Notes: a model not told the origin generated them from the sequence alone. Shown: positions 36,398 to 45,541, numbered from the stretch's first letter. The stretch is DNA of 64,000 nucleotides from Acidobacteriaceae bacterium (GCA_003138515.1 PLGG01000032.1:62001-126000), one strand, 5' to 3'. Numbers and translations: made by a program.

Positions 36398-38412
36398 AGA
36401 GAGTTTTCGGCAAACTCGCTGCCATCGGCACTCTGCTGCTCATCGCGCCGTTGATCTGCCCGGCGCAAGAAAACGGCGGCGCTGCCTTTGCCGTCTCGGA
36501 TGGCCACGGGAACATTCAGTTGTTGTGGTTTCCTCCAGCGCAGCAATGGCCGGCGGGGGGCTGGAGCGTCTCCGATTCTTCTGGAAACGTGCTGATTCCG
36601 CACGTATCAATGGGCGATGCATCGGCGGTGGCCGCCTTGCCGATTGAAGACGCCGACACCATCAAGCGGTTGCCCGATGTGCTCGGCAAGCCGCAGGCCA
36701 ACGAGAAACAGCAGCAGAACTTCATCAACTTGCTCGGGCTGCGCGCTTTCAGCGATCTAAATTTCGCTCGCGCTCTAGGCCTCTACGCGACCCTCGCCAA
36801 CGTGTCGCCCGGTGCGCGCGCCTACACCATCCAGGGCCTTGGCGCCCAAGGCAACCCCACGGGCCTCAAGCTCGTCTCGCAGCCGGTCGATGCATCGCAG
36901 GCCACGGCGCTGCCTCCTTCGCCCGATGGAGTCCAGGCCATGGTGGATGAGTCCGGTGTCTCACTTTCCTGGAATCCACCAGCGGAGAATCGTGCGCTGC
37001 CCGCTATTTCGTGCGTGGTTGAGCGGAATGGAAGCTCCATCAGTGTGAAGCCGTTTGTGGTCGGCACGCAATGGAATCCGAAACTCTCGTTGGTGGTGGA
37101 CCGCAGCGCGCCACCGAACACAGCCGTGGCCTACAAAATCTACACCGTGGACGCCTTCGGCCGCCGAAGCCAGCCTTCCTCGATTCGCATCTTCTTCCCG
37201 GACTTTCGCGCGCTCGCGCCACCGGCTGTGGTGCAGGCGGCGGGATCGCCGGGCAAAATTTTGGTGACCTGGACTGCTGGGGAGAAGCCCAATCTCGCCG
37301 GCTATGTGGTCGAGCGATCGTTCATGGCGAACGGCCCTTGGGAGACGCTGATGACGCAAGCGCTGCCGCCCGGTACGGGCCAGTACGAGGACGATAACCT
37401 GCGCGGCGGGACATCCTACTACTACCGCGTGCGCGCTGTCGGCCCACGCGGCGATCTCGGGCCGCCGTCATTCGCCGCCTGCGCCATCCCGACGAATCCC
37501 GGCGCGCCGCCTGCCGTCGCCGGTCTTACCGCCGACGCGGGCCAGACCCGCGTACGGCTTACCTGGACGCCCGTCAGCTTTCCTGTGGCAGGTTATTTTG
37601 TGGAGCGCGGTGCCGCGGCGCCTTCAGGGCAAGGCTCGGCCGGGTCCACAAATTGGGTTCGCCTGAACTCGTCCGCTGTTCCCGAGCCTTTGTACGACGA
37701 CTATATCGGCACGGCATCGGGAGATACGCTCGAGTACCGCGTTCTCGCCGTTGCGCTCGACAATGCCGAAGGTCCGCCAAGCAAAGCGGTCGAAGTGACT
37801 CTGGCGGATCGTTCATTGCCTGGCCAGCCCACGATCACAAGCGCATCCGGCGCGGGCGGCAAGGTGGTGTTGACGTTTGCGCCGGCCATGCCCGAGGAGC
37901 GCACGGCGCAGTTTCTCGTCCTGCGCTCAGGCAACGCCGCCGACCAGGGCGTTGTGCTCGGCGATCCCTTGCCTGGCAGCGCACGCGACTATCAGGACCT
38001 CTACGTCAGTCCCGGCGAAACCTACTTCTATCGCCTGGTTGCCGTCGACGCCGCAGGCAACCGCAGCGATGTCACGGATCCCGTGATCGTTCGAGTCGGA
38101 TCGGCCACGATACCCAAGCCCGCACCGCCAGTGCTCAAAGCGGTGAGCCAGCCATCGCCTGGCGTTACGCTCCAATTTGATAAGGCGCCGGCTGGCCTCA
38201 GCGTAGTTGTCGAGCGCCAGGATGCGCCCGCCAAAGGTTGGCTTCGCGTCGCTGGCCCGATCGACGGAACGACGGCAAGCGATTACCCACCGGCCGGCAA
38301 TTCGCAGGTGCGCTACCGTATCGCCTACGTCTCGGCCTCTGGAGAAACCGGAGATCCCAGCGACCCAGTAGCTCTCGCCAATGCCGGATCGGGCGCACCC
38401 GCCGCCCACTGA
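36394..38412 (+). CDS. Exported fibronectin type III repeat protein
   Basis: 672 aa from ATG 36394, which overlaps the previous stop by the four bases ATGA, so translation is probably coupled. Signal peptide: KRVFGKLAAIGTLLLIAP, cleaved near CPAQE. The first 165 residues are unique and include LLWFPPAQQWPAGGWSVSD. Then four or five FN3 domains follow from about residue 178, each with the LxWxPP...Y.V.R pattern (SLSWNPPAENRALP, ILVTWTAGEKPNLAGYVVER, VRLTWTPVSFPVAGYFVERG, VVLTFAPAMPEERTAQFLVL). No catalytic domain is visible. Likely an adhesive or scaffolding partner of the two TIG proteins. Confidence 0.75.
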   Translation: MKRVFGKLAAIGTLLLIAPLICPAQENGGAAFAVSDGHGNIQLLWFPPAQQWPAGGWSVSDSSGNVLIPHVSMGDASAVAALPIEDADTIKRLPDVLGKPQANEKQQQNFINLLGLRAFSDLNFARALGLYATLANVSPGARAYTIQGLGAQGNPTGLKLVSQPVDASQATALPPSPDGVQAMVDESGVSLSWNPPAENRALPAISCVVERNGSSISVKPFVVGTQWNPKLSLVVDRSAPPNTAVAYKIYTVDAFGRRSQPSSIRIFFPDFRALAPPAVVQAAGSPGKILVTWTAGEKPNLAGYVVERSFMANGPWETLMTQALPPGTGQYEDDNLRGGTSYYYRVRAVGPRGDLGPPSFAACAIPTNPGAPPAVAGLTADAGQTRVRLTWTPVSFPVAGYFVERGAAAPSGQGSAGSTNWVRLNSSAVPEPLYDDYIGTASGDTLEYRVLAVALDNAEGPPSKAVEVTLADRSLPGQPTITSASGAGGKVVLTFAPAMPEERTAQFLVLRSGNAADQGVVLGDPLPGSARDYQDLYVSPGETYFYRLVAVDAAGNRSDVTDPVIVRVGSATIPKPAPPVLKAVSQPSPGVTLQFDKAPAGLSVVVERQDAPAKGWLRVAGPIDGTTASDYPPAGNSQVRYRIAYVSASGETGDPSDPVALANAGSGAPAAH

Positions 38413-38619
38413 TGGAGAGTCGTGCCTTGACACGGATGGAATGACGAATGAAGCTTTCGGCATGGTGTGTCAGCTTGGACCTGTTTTGACAAGGCACTAA
38501 GCAAGCTGGCCTGCGCCCGGTACACCTTGAACGGAAGGAAACTTCCGAAATCCTGGTCCACTTCAGGGAGGGTGGCCGCCTTGAGGGCCAGGGGGACGAT
38601 CTTCGCCATGGTGGCGAGG

Positions 38620-38642
38620 CGCCAGCCAGATTCTGGCTGGCG
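38620..38642. repeat. Perfect 9-bp inverted repeat between convergent genes
   Basis: CGCCAGCCA-GATTC-TGGCTGGCG. It lies between the stops of the FN3 gene and the second phosphatase gene. No T run follows on either strand, so it may be a bidirectional hairpin that protects 3' ends. The rest of the 38413-38679 gap shows no convincing gene. Confidence 0.6.
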
Positions 38643-38679
38643 ATGGTTGGCCGAGCCCTTTCTCGAGTTCACTTGAAGT

Positions 38680-39558
38680 TTACCGCGTAAACAGCCGTTC
38701 CCAGAACCTCTTGGCTCCGGCGCCGGATGCTGCTTGACCTGACTTCTCTGTGTCGGCCTTGCTGGGCGCGGACTTGGGTGCGGACGCGTAATGCCTGGAG
38801 TCGAACTTCAGCGGCTTGTGCTCCCAAAGACCCAGCGGATCGGGCTGCGGCGGCAACTGCGTGCCCGCGATCGCAGCCTGGGGATTAGTGACACACAAGC
38901 GGCGCGCCGTCTCTTCGCCGGCCTTATTGACCACGTACTCGTAGCCTTTCTTCAGATGCGGCGGCCGCCAGACCGGATGATGCGCATCCGTGGCCAGGAA
39001 GTGGATCCAGTTCCGTTCCAGCAGCTCGTTTGAGAAGGCCTCGGCCGCCTTGCCAAACCGCCCATAGAGGGCGCTCGACGTAACCTGCACCAGACATCCG
39101 GCGCGCATCCATTCCGCTAATAATTCTGGCTTCTGCTGTATCACCAGGTTGCGCTCCGGATGGGTGACGACCAAGGTGTAACCCGCCGAACGCAGCCGGT
39201 CCATGGCGTTGTCGAACAGCGTATGAATGAACATGTTCGGGAATTCAATCAGCAGATATCCCTTGCCGTCGATCGAGTAGCACAGCGGCTTGGCGGAGGC
39301 TTCGGCGATATTGTCCGCGGTCAGGCGGAAGTCGCAACCCAGGCTCAGTTCGATGACGCCACGCAGCCGCTCGCGCAACTCGGCCAGCCGGGCTTCAATC
39401 AGCTCGGCCCGATAAGGGTATTCGTCGCTGGCGTGCGGGGTGCAGACAATGCGCGTCACTCCCTCTCCGGCGGCCTCCTGAGCCATCGCCAGCGAGGTGT
39501 CCAACTCGGGAGACCCGTCGTCCACTCCGTAAATCAGGTGGTGGTGAATGTCGATCAA
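38680..39558 (-). CDS. CpsB/YwqE-type tyrosine-protein phosphatase (PHP fold), copy 2
   Basis: 292 aa, closely related along its whole length to the phosphatase at 2.6 kb. Same metal-binding set: [11 protein letters not shown] (His5, His7), CTPHASDE (His42), LIEFP (Glu105), THPER and [12 protein letters not shown]. The tail is again low-complexity and ends in ERLFTR. It is nearer the Wzc-like kinase (46.9 kb), which has the tyrosine tail these enzymes dephosphorylate, and so is the better candidate partner. Confidence 0.88.
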   Translation of the reverse strand: MIDIHHHLIYGVDDGSPELDTSLAMAQEAAGEGVTRIVCTPHASDEYPYRAELIEARLAELRERLRGVIELSLGCDFRLTADNIAEASAKPLCYSIDGKGYLLIEFPNMFIHTLFDNAMDRLRSAGYTLVVTHPERNLVIQQKPELLAEWMRAGCLVQVTSSALYGRFGKAAEAFSNELLERNWIHFLATDAHHPVWRPPHLKKGYEYVVNKAGEETARRLCVTNPQAAIAGTQLPPQPDPLGLWEHKPLKFDSRHYASAPKSAPSKADTEKSGQAASGAGAKRFWERLFTR

Positions 39559-39735
39559 TGTGCCCCGCCAACGTGTTCAATGCCAAAGCATGAGCTCACA
39601 TCCCGCCAATATTGCGCTCCATAGCTCAGCCAGAATTCTAGTTGGAATCTGGTTTTTTGGCACCGATTCTCCAAGATTGTACCGCCCGTGGGCAGGCTTC
39701 TCAGGTTCAGCGATGGTCATCGACGAGAACGGCTC

Positions 39736-40254
39736 TCAGTGCGCGAACCCGGTTCCGACACCCACGGCGTGAGATGCAATTCCGACGGCCGGCGAGAGCC
39801 ACCATAACTTGTTTCCGTGCCTCTTGAGCTTATAACTGGCGAGTGTCCCCCATCCAACGTATCCGAAGTCTATGCTTAACTGTCCCGCAAGCGACGAAGG
39901 CATCAGAGGATTTCCCTCCCTGCAGTGGTGATTCGCGATGCAGCGCTGTGTCATCCCCACGTCGAAGGCGGCCATGCCCAGGTGCAGCCCATTCATCAGG
40001 AAGAATCCACGGCTCAGGATTCGAGGAGCCTTGTACGCGGGAGGCGCGAACACAAAGCCTGCCGCGGACGACGACTCAGAAGGAACTCCATTGGAGTGGC
40101 TGACTGCCGCCTCGTCGCCCGGCGTCGCCAGTTTCGCAGACAATTGCGCATCCCGTTCTATCTGCCTGATCGGAATCGTGGCGTCCTGCGCGGAACACGC
40201 CAAAGCTCCCATAGCTACCGCCAGAAACAACATGCTACCGTTTACTGCGTTCAT
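39736..40254 (-). CDS. Conserved exported or membrane protein of unknown function
   Basis: 172 aa. Signal peptide with core LFLAVAMGALACSAQD; an AC-S junction might even be a lipobox. Residues 25-75 are polar. A more conserved region, GFFLMNGLHLGMAAFDVGMT, is followed by QRCIANHHCREGNPLMPSS and two weakly hydrophobic stretches. The two Cys flanking IANHH could bond or bind metal. I do not recognise a function. It diverges from the O-antigen ligase gene. Confidence 0.6.
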   Translation of the reverse strand: MNAVNGSMLFLAVAMGALACSAQDATIPIRQIERDAQLSAKLATPGDEAAVSHSNGVPSESSSAAGFVFAPPAYKAPRILSRGFFLMNGLHLGMAAFDVGMTQRCIANHHCREGNPLMPSSLAGQLSIDFGYVGWGTLASYKLKRHGNKLWWLSPAVGIASHAVGVGTGFAH

Positions 40255-40636
40255 GCTTCCCTCCAGCCGCCTTGCGTTTGCGCCTGGAAGATTTATCGAC
40301 TGAACACAGCGCGGGATAAGGCTATTCTTGAGGCCAAAACATTAGCAGTCGCCAATTTGCTGACGTATCCCGCGCGAAGTGTTCCTGAGTTCTGCTCCTG
40401 AGTTCAAGGGAGCGCAACCTGCCAACATTGAAACCAACAATTCGCTTCAGTCCAGGGGGCGGCGTTTCGTTTCAGTGGCCGCCGAAAAGAGGGATCGATT
40501 CCGAGAGCGCTCAGGATTTATGACGAGCGGACGGGCTCACATGCGCTGTCGAGAGCATTTTGCTGTTGCGTTTAGATATGCGAACGGAATGATCGGCCAC
40601 GAAGATCTGCAAACCCGGCTTGCAGTCAGAACAACA
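40255..40636. other. Divergent promoter region before the O-antigen ligase gene
   Basis: An open frame from 40379 joins the ligase frame, but residues before 40637 are Arg-rich, lack any membrane character and read as untranslated leader. No strong promoter boxes or structured RNA were found. Confidence 0.4.
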
Positions 40637-41962
40637 ATGTGGCATACAATGGTCGCATTGCGCGTCGTACCGATAAACGCAAATTCCGGGTTGGATAAGC
40701 CGGCAGTCACAGCACATCGGCCTGCGCCGACTGTTGTCGCCGTGTGCCTGTTTCTGCTGTTGGTCTTTTCCACCACAACCGTCTTTGTGCGCGATGCCTG
40801 GGCGCTTCAGTCTTTCCAGATCGGCGTCTTTGCCCTTCTTGCCGCGTACCTCATTGTCGGCATTCGCCGGGGGAAGGAACATATAGCCGGCGGTCTGGCA
40901 CCGTGGCTCGTGTACATGATTCCCCTCTGGGGCCTGATCCAGATCCTCGCGCACACGACCACTTCCAGCGTCGAGACCCGCGAAGCCGTGTTGCGCTGGG
41001 GCGCCTTGGCCGGGGTATTCTTTCTCACCCAGACAGTGGCCCGAACCCGGACAGCCCGGCGCGACATCCTGAGCGCATTTCTAATCTTCGCGACAGCGAT
41101 GGCGGTGCTCTGCCTCACGCAGCTTTTCACTTCCGAGGGCCATGTCCTCTGGATATTTCCGACCGGCTATCCGGACGTCTATGCAACGTTTCCCTACTAC
41201 AACAACTACGCTCAATTCGTGGAGCTGGCCTTGCCGATCGCCCTCTGGCGGGCGCTGCGCGAGGGCTGGCGGTCCTGGTGGTATGCGCTTGCCGGCGGTC
41301 TTCTCTATGCGTCTGTGATTGGCTCGGCATCGCGTGCCGGCTCGGTGCTCTGCACGGCGGAACTGCTGACTATGCTGGCGATAGGGTTGGTGAGGTTGCG
41401 GGATCCGGAGACGGGCCTGCCCACGCGCTCTACTACTGCGATACTCGTGATGGTTCCGGTTCTGGCAGCGGCATTCACTCTTGCTGTGGGATGGGAGCGC
41501 GTTTGGCTGCGCTTTCAACAGAATGACCCGTATCTGGTGCGCCGCGAGTTCATTGTGGCTGCTGCGGATATGGCCAGACGGCGGCCGTTGACTGGCTACG
41601 GTCTGGGGACGTTCCCCGAGGTCTACCAGCGATATGCAATCAAGGATTTTCCGTTTTACGCCAACCATACCCACAACGACTGGGCGGAGTTCGCCGCCGA
41701 CGGTGGAGTTCCTTTTTTGCTGCTGGTGCTGATTCCTTTTGCCGCTTGCATTCCCGCAGCGGTTCGGAATCCCTGGGGGCTGGGGTTGATCGCGGTCATG
41801 CTGCACGCGTGCGTGGATTACCCTTTTCCGCGCCCCGCGGTCTCGGGCTGGATGCTTTTGATGCTTGCACTCCTCTATATGACGCGAATGTCGGAGGAGA
41901 CAAGCCAACGGAAAGCCAAGCCGGTTATCTCAGATGAGGCATCCAGCCAAGGAGCCGCCTGA
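40637..41962 (+). CDS. O-antigen ligase/Wzy-type polymerase family membrane protein
   Basis: About 441 aa from ATG 40637 (other in-frame starts at 40649 and back to 40379). Ten or more membrane segments. The Wzy_C-type periplasmic loop contains SASRAGSVL and the motif YANHTHNDWAEFAADGG near residue 350, typical of O-antigen ligases and polymerases that transfer undecaprenyl-linked glycans. Acts in the periplasmic face of the inner membrane. It is separate from the main polysaccharide locus but only 4 kb from it, and likely supplies its polymerase or ligase step. It converges with the zinc-ribbon/TPR pair. Confidence 0.82.
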   Translation: MWHTMVALRVVPINANSGLDKPAVTAHRPAPTVVAVCLFLLLVFSTTTVFVRDAWALQSFQIGVFALLAAYLIVGIRRGKEHIAGGLAPWLVYMIPLWGLIQILAHTTTSSVETREAVLRWGALAGVFFLTQTVARTRTARRDILSAFLIFATAMAVLCLTQLFTSEGHVLWIFPTGYPDVYATFPYYNNYAQFVELALPIALWRALREGWRSWWYALAGGLLYASVIGSASRAGSVLCTAELLTMLAIGLVRLRDPETGLPTRSTTAILVMVPVLAAAFTLAVGWERVWLRFQQNDPYLVRREFIVAAADMARRRPLTGYGLGTFPEVYQRYAIKDFPFYANHTHNDWAEFAADGGVPFLLLVLIPFAACIPAAVRNPWGLGLIAVMLHACVDYPFPRPAVSGWMLLMLALLYMTRMSEETSQRKAKPVISDEASSQGAA

Positions 41963-42022
41963 GGGGTCAACAGCAATCCTGCCGCCCCGTTCAGACGGGT
42001 TGGCTTCCAGAAATCGTGCAGA

Positions 42023-42388
42023 CTACGAAGGTGAACAGGTGAGGTGAGAACTCACCGCGCGTGAATCTTCCGAAGGGCTTCGCTCCGTCGTGAGATAGCG
42101 CAGGAAGAACAAGAAGATGAGGAGCGCCACGGCAAAGATCGCAAGCACAATCAACCGGCGGGCCAGGCGCTTTCTGGCTCGAGGACTCAGGAGCGGTGTC
42201 AAGCGGCGCGTACGACTTGATTCAACTGCCTGCTTCGGGGCCGATACAGAGGATTCCGATGCAAAAAACCGAAGCCTGCAATCGCGGCAACGGAGCGCCT
42301 CCCGCCCGCGAACGCGCTGGAAGATATCCTTCCAGCGGTTGCTGCGAGAGGAACGAATTTCGGAACTACCGCATCCTGGACAGATCAT
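42023..42388 (-). CDS. Zinc-ribbon membrane-anchored small protein
   Basis: 121 aa. CPGC at 3-6 and CRDC at 34-37 make a zinc ribbon. A basic linker (about 55-78) leads to a single transmembrane helix, LIVLAIFAVALLIFLFFLRY, about 79-98, with a short Ser-rich tail. So the ribbon faces the cytoplasm or periplasm depending on topology; the basic side suggests cytoplasm. Its start codon overlaps the stop of the TPR gene by ATGA, so the two are coupled. A longer frame upstream is an antisense-like extension into the TPR gene and is rejected. Function unknown. Confidence 0.7.
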   Translation of the reverse strand: MICPGCGSSEIRSSRSNRWKDIFQRVRGREALRCRDCRLRFFASESSVSAPKQAVESSRTRRLTPLLSPRARKRLARRLIVLAIFAVALLIFLFFLRYLTTERSPSEDSRAVSSHLTCSPS

Positions 42389-43593
42389 GATTTCGGAAGG
42401 GCTTCGATTTGAGTTGATAGTACTACGAGCGTACCCGTGATGCGGGGCGTCCCGAGGGCACGCCGATACGCAAGACGCAAGCGGATGAGGGAAACGTCCG
42501 GTGGAATGGAGAACGCCAGCGCCAAATGCAGCACTGTGTCGCTGGAGAGGTCGGGAGATTCTGCGAGGACGGTGTTCGACTTTGCATCGAGAATCTGCCA
42601 ACGGATTCCCGTGTCCGGGGGAATGTCGGAGGTGCGGTAGGCGTATGCCATTGTGTAGTTGCCGGGCGTCAACGTCACAGCCTGCTCGGCGACGGTCGAA
42701 TCCTCCGGTTCGCTTCCCGTGAATTCCGTTTCCAGGCCGGAAGACCCCGGCCAGGAATGCAGGCCGGGATACTCTGGAATGGACCAATCGAAATTGACGG
42801 GCAGCGGTTCGCGTAGGAAGTTGGCGTTGTTGGGCACAGTGATATCGGCAACGACCCAGTGCCGCTCGATCAACAAGTGCCACAGTGCATTAGCCGCACC
42901 AGCGTCGTTCACGGCAACCAGCCGGTTTACGACAGCGAACAGCAGCGCGCTATCCGTTTCCGGATCGCCCGAGCGGACCAGGCGCGGAGCAATGTTGGCG
43001 ACGGCGCCTGGCTGATCTTTCGCAAGCAGAAAGCTGATGTATTGGCGGATCAGTTCGGGCTTATCGTTAAGAATTGCAGCGCTGATCTTCTCTGGATCGG
43101 GCGATACCCGCCAGCACAGCTCAAAGAGCGGCCCAACGGCGTCGGACGGCATTTCGGCGGCGCTGCGGGCCCATTCCCAGAATGCCGGCATGTTGTCACG
43201 GCGAAAATAGTAGTTGGCAAGGCTCCAGCGGGGTAGGTAGGTGTGGTCCACCTCATAGGCTTCGAGCAGTTGCTTCTCGGCACGGCCATAGTCCTCCTCG
43301 GCCTCATATTGCAAACCCAACTCGATATCCGCTTGGGCATCGTAGCGGTTGAGGCGCAGCGCAGTGTCCAGCAGCTCACGGGCATGCCCGCGATCGAATT
43401 GGGCGAGGCGCATGTAGTACTCCCAACCGTCGGGCACCAGATGAATCGCCGAGCGCACCGACTCCTCCGTGTCCTTCTGGAAAAGGTAGTCCGCCCGTGC
43501 CAGCGTCCACGAGAACCAGATTCCGAAGCAGCACGCGCCCGCGATGATGATTCGCAGTGCGTACCCAACCGAGCGGAGGGAAAAGGGCATCAT
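42385..43593 (-). CDS. TPR-like membrane-anchored protein of the polysaccharide region
   Basis: About 402 aa from ATG 43593. One N-terminal membrane anchor (IIIAGACCFGIWFSWTLA). Residues about 40-230 form helical repeats of TPR type, for example ARELLDTALRLNRYDAQADI. The last 150 residues are a beta-rich domain (FTGSEPEDSTVAEQAVTLTP, then YTMAYAYRTSDIPP) that may bind carbohydrate. TPR proteins of this design often sit next to O-antigen ligases. It is translationally coupled to the zinc-ribbon protein. Function inferred only from context. Confidence 0.65.
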   Translation of the reverse strand: MMPFSLRSVGYALRIIIAGACCFGIWFSWTLARADYLFQKDTEESVRSAIHLVPDGWEYYMRLAQFDRGHARELLDTALRLNRYDAQADIELGLQYEAEEDYGRAEKQLLEAYEVDHTYLPRWSLANYYFRRDNMPAFWEWARSAAEMPSDAVGPLFELCWRVSPDPEKISAAILNDKPELIRQYISFLLAKDQPGAVANIAPRLVRSGDPETDSALLFAVVNRLVAVNDAGAANALWHLLIERHWVVADITVPNNANFLREPLPVNFDWSIPEYPGLHSWPGSSGLETEFTGSEPEDSTVAEQAVTLTPGNYTMAYAYRTSDIPPDTGIRWQILDAKSNTVLAESPDLSSDTVLHLALAFSIPPDVSLIRLRLAYRRALGTPRITGTLVVLSTQIEALPKS

Positions 43594-43824
43594 GACCAAT
43601 CCCGCAAGCATAGCATCAGAAGCAAAGCCGTTAAAGCAAGTGGTGCGCGCAACGCCGCGGTTCCGATTTGATCCCATTTTGGAACTTTGCGATCGGCCCG
43701 TCCAGAGAGGAACAAGCATCTGGAAGAACCAGGAGCTCCAGGTTAAACAATAGAAAAGAGCCGCTAAAGTCCGGCCGTATGACGCATGTAATACTTAACT
43801 TATAGATTTTAAAGATTAACCGAC

Positions 43825-43853
43825 TTGCAATCTGCGTAAATCTGGAGTATAAG
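43825..43853 (+). promoter_or_regulatory. Candidate promoter of the FecR-like gene
   Basis: TTGCAA (43825-43830), 17 bases, TATAAG (43848-43853). The -10 marks the first base of the duplicated leader unit, so a second copy of the -10 lies at 43951. Confidence 0.55.
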
Positions 43854-44054
43854 CAAATGTGGGAATCGTGTAAGTGTGTTGTGCACCCCGAATTGCGAAG
43901 GCAAACGATTTTGAGGAAACTGCAAGCTGCAGCGTTGCTTTTGTGCATCATATAAGCAGATGTGAAAATGGTGTGAGCGTGTTGTGCATCCCCAAATTGC
44001 GGAGGCAAACGATGTTGCGGAAACTGCAAGCTGCAGTGATGCTATTGTGCATGT
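43848..44054 (+). repeat. 103-104 bp tandem duplication of leader and gene start
   Basis: Copy A is 43848-43950 and copy B is 43951-44054. Both run from TATAAGCA(A/G)ATGTG through TGTTGTGCA and GCAAACGAT to AAACTGCAAGCTGCAG and the first signal-peptide codons. They differ at roughly 15 to 20 positions with one indel. In copy B the sequence GGAGGCAAACGATG gives the real start codon; in copy A this reads GAAGGCAAACGATT, so the ATG is lost and the frame ends after about 14 codons. Confidence 0.9.
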
Positions 44055-44851
44055 TGTCCTACGCCTCGGCCGGGACGGTTTCAATTGGCACGGCCAGCGC
44101 ACGTGGCGATCTGAACGTTGACAGCAATTTGATCAAGGGCAATGCCACGCTCTTTAATGGATCGGTGGTCGAAACCGGCCAAGCCACTGCAGATCTACGC
44201 CTGGGCAAAGGGACCGAGATTACCATGGCTACGGCCTCCCGTGGCACGATATACAGCGACCATCTTGTGCTGCAACAGGGACAGAGCGAGTTGACGGCCT
44301 CTAGTAGTGCCTTTCAGCTCGAGGCGAATGGCCTGCGAGTGACCGCGAACGAGCCAAATTCCCGTGCCGTTGTTTCGTTGAGGGCCGGAAACACTGTGGA
44401 AGTCGCCTCGTTGAATGGCAGTTTCGGAGTCACGAACGATCATGGTGTCCTGTTGGCGCACGTTCGCCCGGGCCGCACTCTTTCGTTTGCTATGCAGGGT
44501 GGCGGAAATCCCACTTCCTTCTCCGGTGTCGGCATCGTTAGCTACGAAGGCGGGCAGTATTATCTGGAAACTGCCGAAAATGAGAAGTATGTATTGGGTT
44601 GCAGGGATTTGAAGAAATTTGTAGGCGATAAAGTTTTCGTCTTTGCTACTTTGCAGCCTTCTTCTGCGCCGACGGGAGGCGTCACATCGTCGCTTTGCGT
44701 GAAAAACGTAGAGCTTAATGGGGGCGGCGGTGTCGGCGAGGCGTCGCTGGGGACCAAGTGGCTCATAGCCGGTGTGCTTGTCGCTGGCGGAGTCGGTACC
44801 GCATTCGGTGTCTACGAAGCGAACCAAACCTCAACTCCTGTAAGCAAATAA
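44012..44851 (+). CDS. Exported FecR-like/beta-rich protein with C-terminal membrane helix
   Basis: 279 aa from ATG 44012, after the Shine-Dalgarno GGAGG. Signal peptide with VMLLCMLSYASAG. The body resembles the FecR-type periplasmic fold: GNATLFNGSVVETGQATADL, RLGKGTEITMA, NTVEVASLNGSFGV. One transmembrane helix lies near the C terminus (WLIAGVLVAGGVGTAFGVYE). No sigma factor or receptor gene accompanies it, so a classical FecIR role is not indicated. It may be a structural or signalling protein of the envelope. The upstream leader is duplicated. Confidence 0.6.
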   Translation: MLRKLQAAVMLLCMLSYASAGTVSIGTASARGDLNVDSNLIKGNATLFNGSVVETGQATADLRLGKGTEITMATASRGTIYSDHLVLQQGQSELTASSSAFQLEANGLRVTANEPNSRAVVSLRAGNTVEVASLNGSFGVTNDHGVLLAHVRPGRTLSFAMQGGGNPTSFSGVGIVSYEGGQYYLETAENEKYVLGCRDLKKFVGDKVFVFATLQPSSAPTGGVTSSLCVKNVELNGGGGVGEASLGTKWLIAGVLVAGGVGTAFGVYEANQTSTPVSK

Positions 44852-44854
44852 CCC

Positions 44855-45541
44855 CAGGTCTGATGACCAGGCTCCCGAATTGCTGCGCAATTTCAGCTTT
44901 AGATAATTTCCTCACGATGCCCCGGTTAAACCGGGGCATCGTGCTTTACGGCCGTTAGCCGCGGATGAATGCTGTCCCGATTCCCGTCCGGCTGAATGCT
45001 GGGTCTGCTCATGTGGTTCTCCTACCTGCGAATCTGTCTTGGCCTCACATGGCCTGGCTCCCATACGATAGCCTAGAACGGATTTCTCTTGGCGTGGCAT
45101 GTAATGCAAATCACATCGTATGTCATGCGTCAGACCTCAATCGGAGCATCTACCGGGAGAAGTGACCTAAAATGATACACTTTCGGAGGAGCCAAAAGAC
45201 CCTGTCAAACTTTTGTCGCACATTTTTCTTGCGCCACTTAACACTTCCGTGCTAGATTTTGGTTGTTGCAGTTCGCCTCATGCGAATACCCCCACTGTCG
45301 ACCCCGAGTCAATCAGGGCGCCACACGAAGCACGTTCACGCTTGATTGGTAAGTGTGCTTGGTCTGCTTAAGGTCCCGCCAACAACCTGGGACCGGCCGG
45401 GGCGGAGCCTGCCCAATGATGCCTTTTCTGATCTCGATCTATTGAGAATTAATCGAGGCATCGTCATCGCCTGGAATTGTCATTCGCCAGGCTCTGAGAG
45501 GGATAACACGCCCTCGATCTCCCGGCGCTTCTGAATCCGAC
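44855..45541. other. Intergenic region upstream of the polysaccharide locus
   Basis: 687 bases without a convincing gene. It has a perfect hairpin at 44913-44943, then sequence with no clear promoter; TTGCGC and TAGATT at about 45230-45260 with 18-bp spacing are weak candidates. The leader of the polysaccharide operon lies here. Confidence 0.5.
44913..44943 (+). terminator. Perfect 14-bp hairpin after the FecR-like gene
   Basis: CACGATGCCCCGGT-TAA-ACCGGGGCATCGTG, followed by CTTTAC. The strong GC stem fits a terminator, with only a weak T tract. Confidence 0.7.

Noticed and set aside
38325-38672. 115-codon minus-strand frame overlapping the FN3 gene end
   Set aside because: No family match and it overlaps the conserved FN3 3' end; a decayed gene fragment is possible but not supported.
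41986-41999. Short hairpin CCCGT-TCAG-ACGGG between convergent genes
   Set aside because: Only five base pairs and no T run; too weak to call a terminator.
44855-45541. Possible riboswitch in the long gap before the polysaccharide locus
   Set aside because: I searched by eye for cyclic-di-GMP and other conserved cores and found none.
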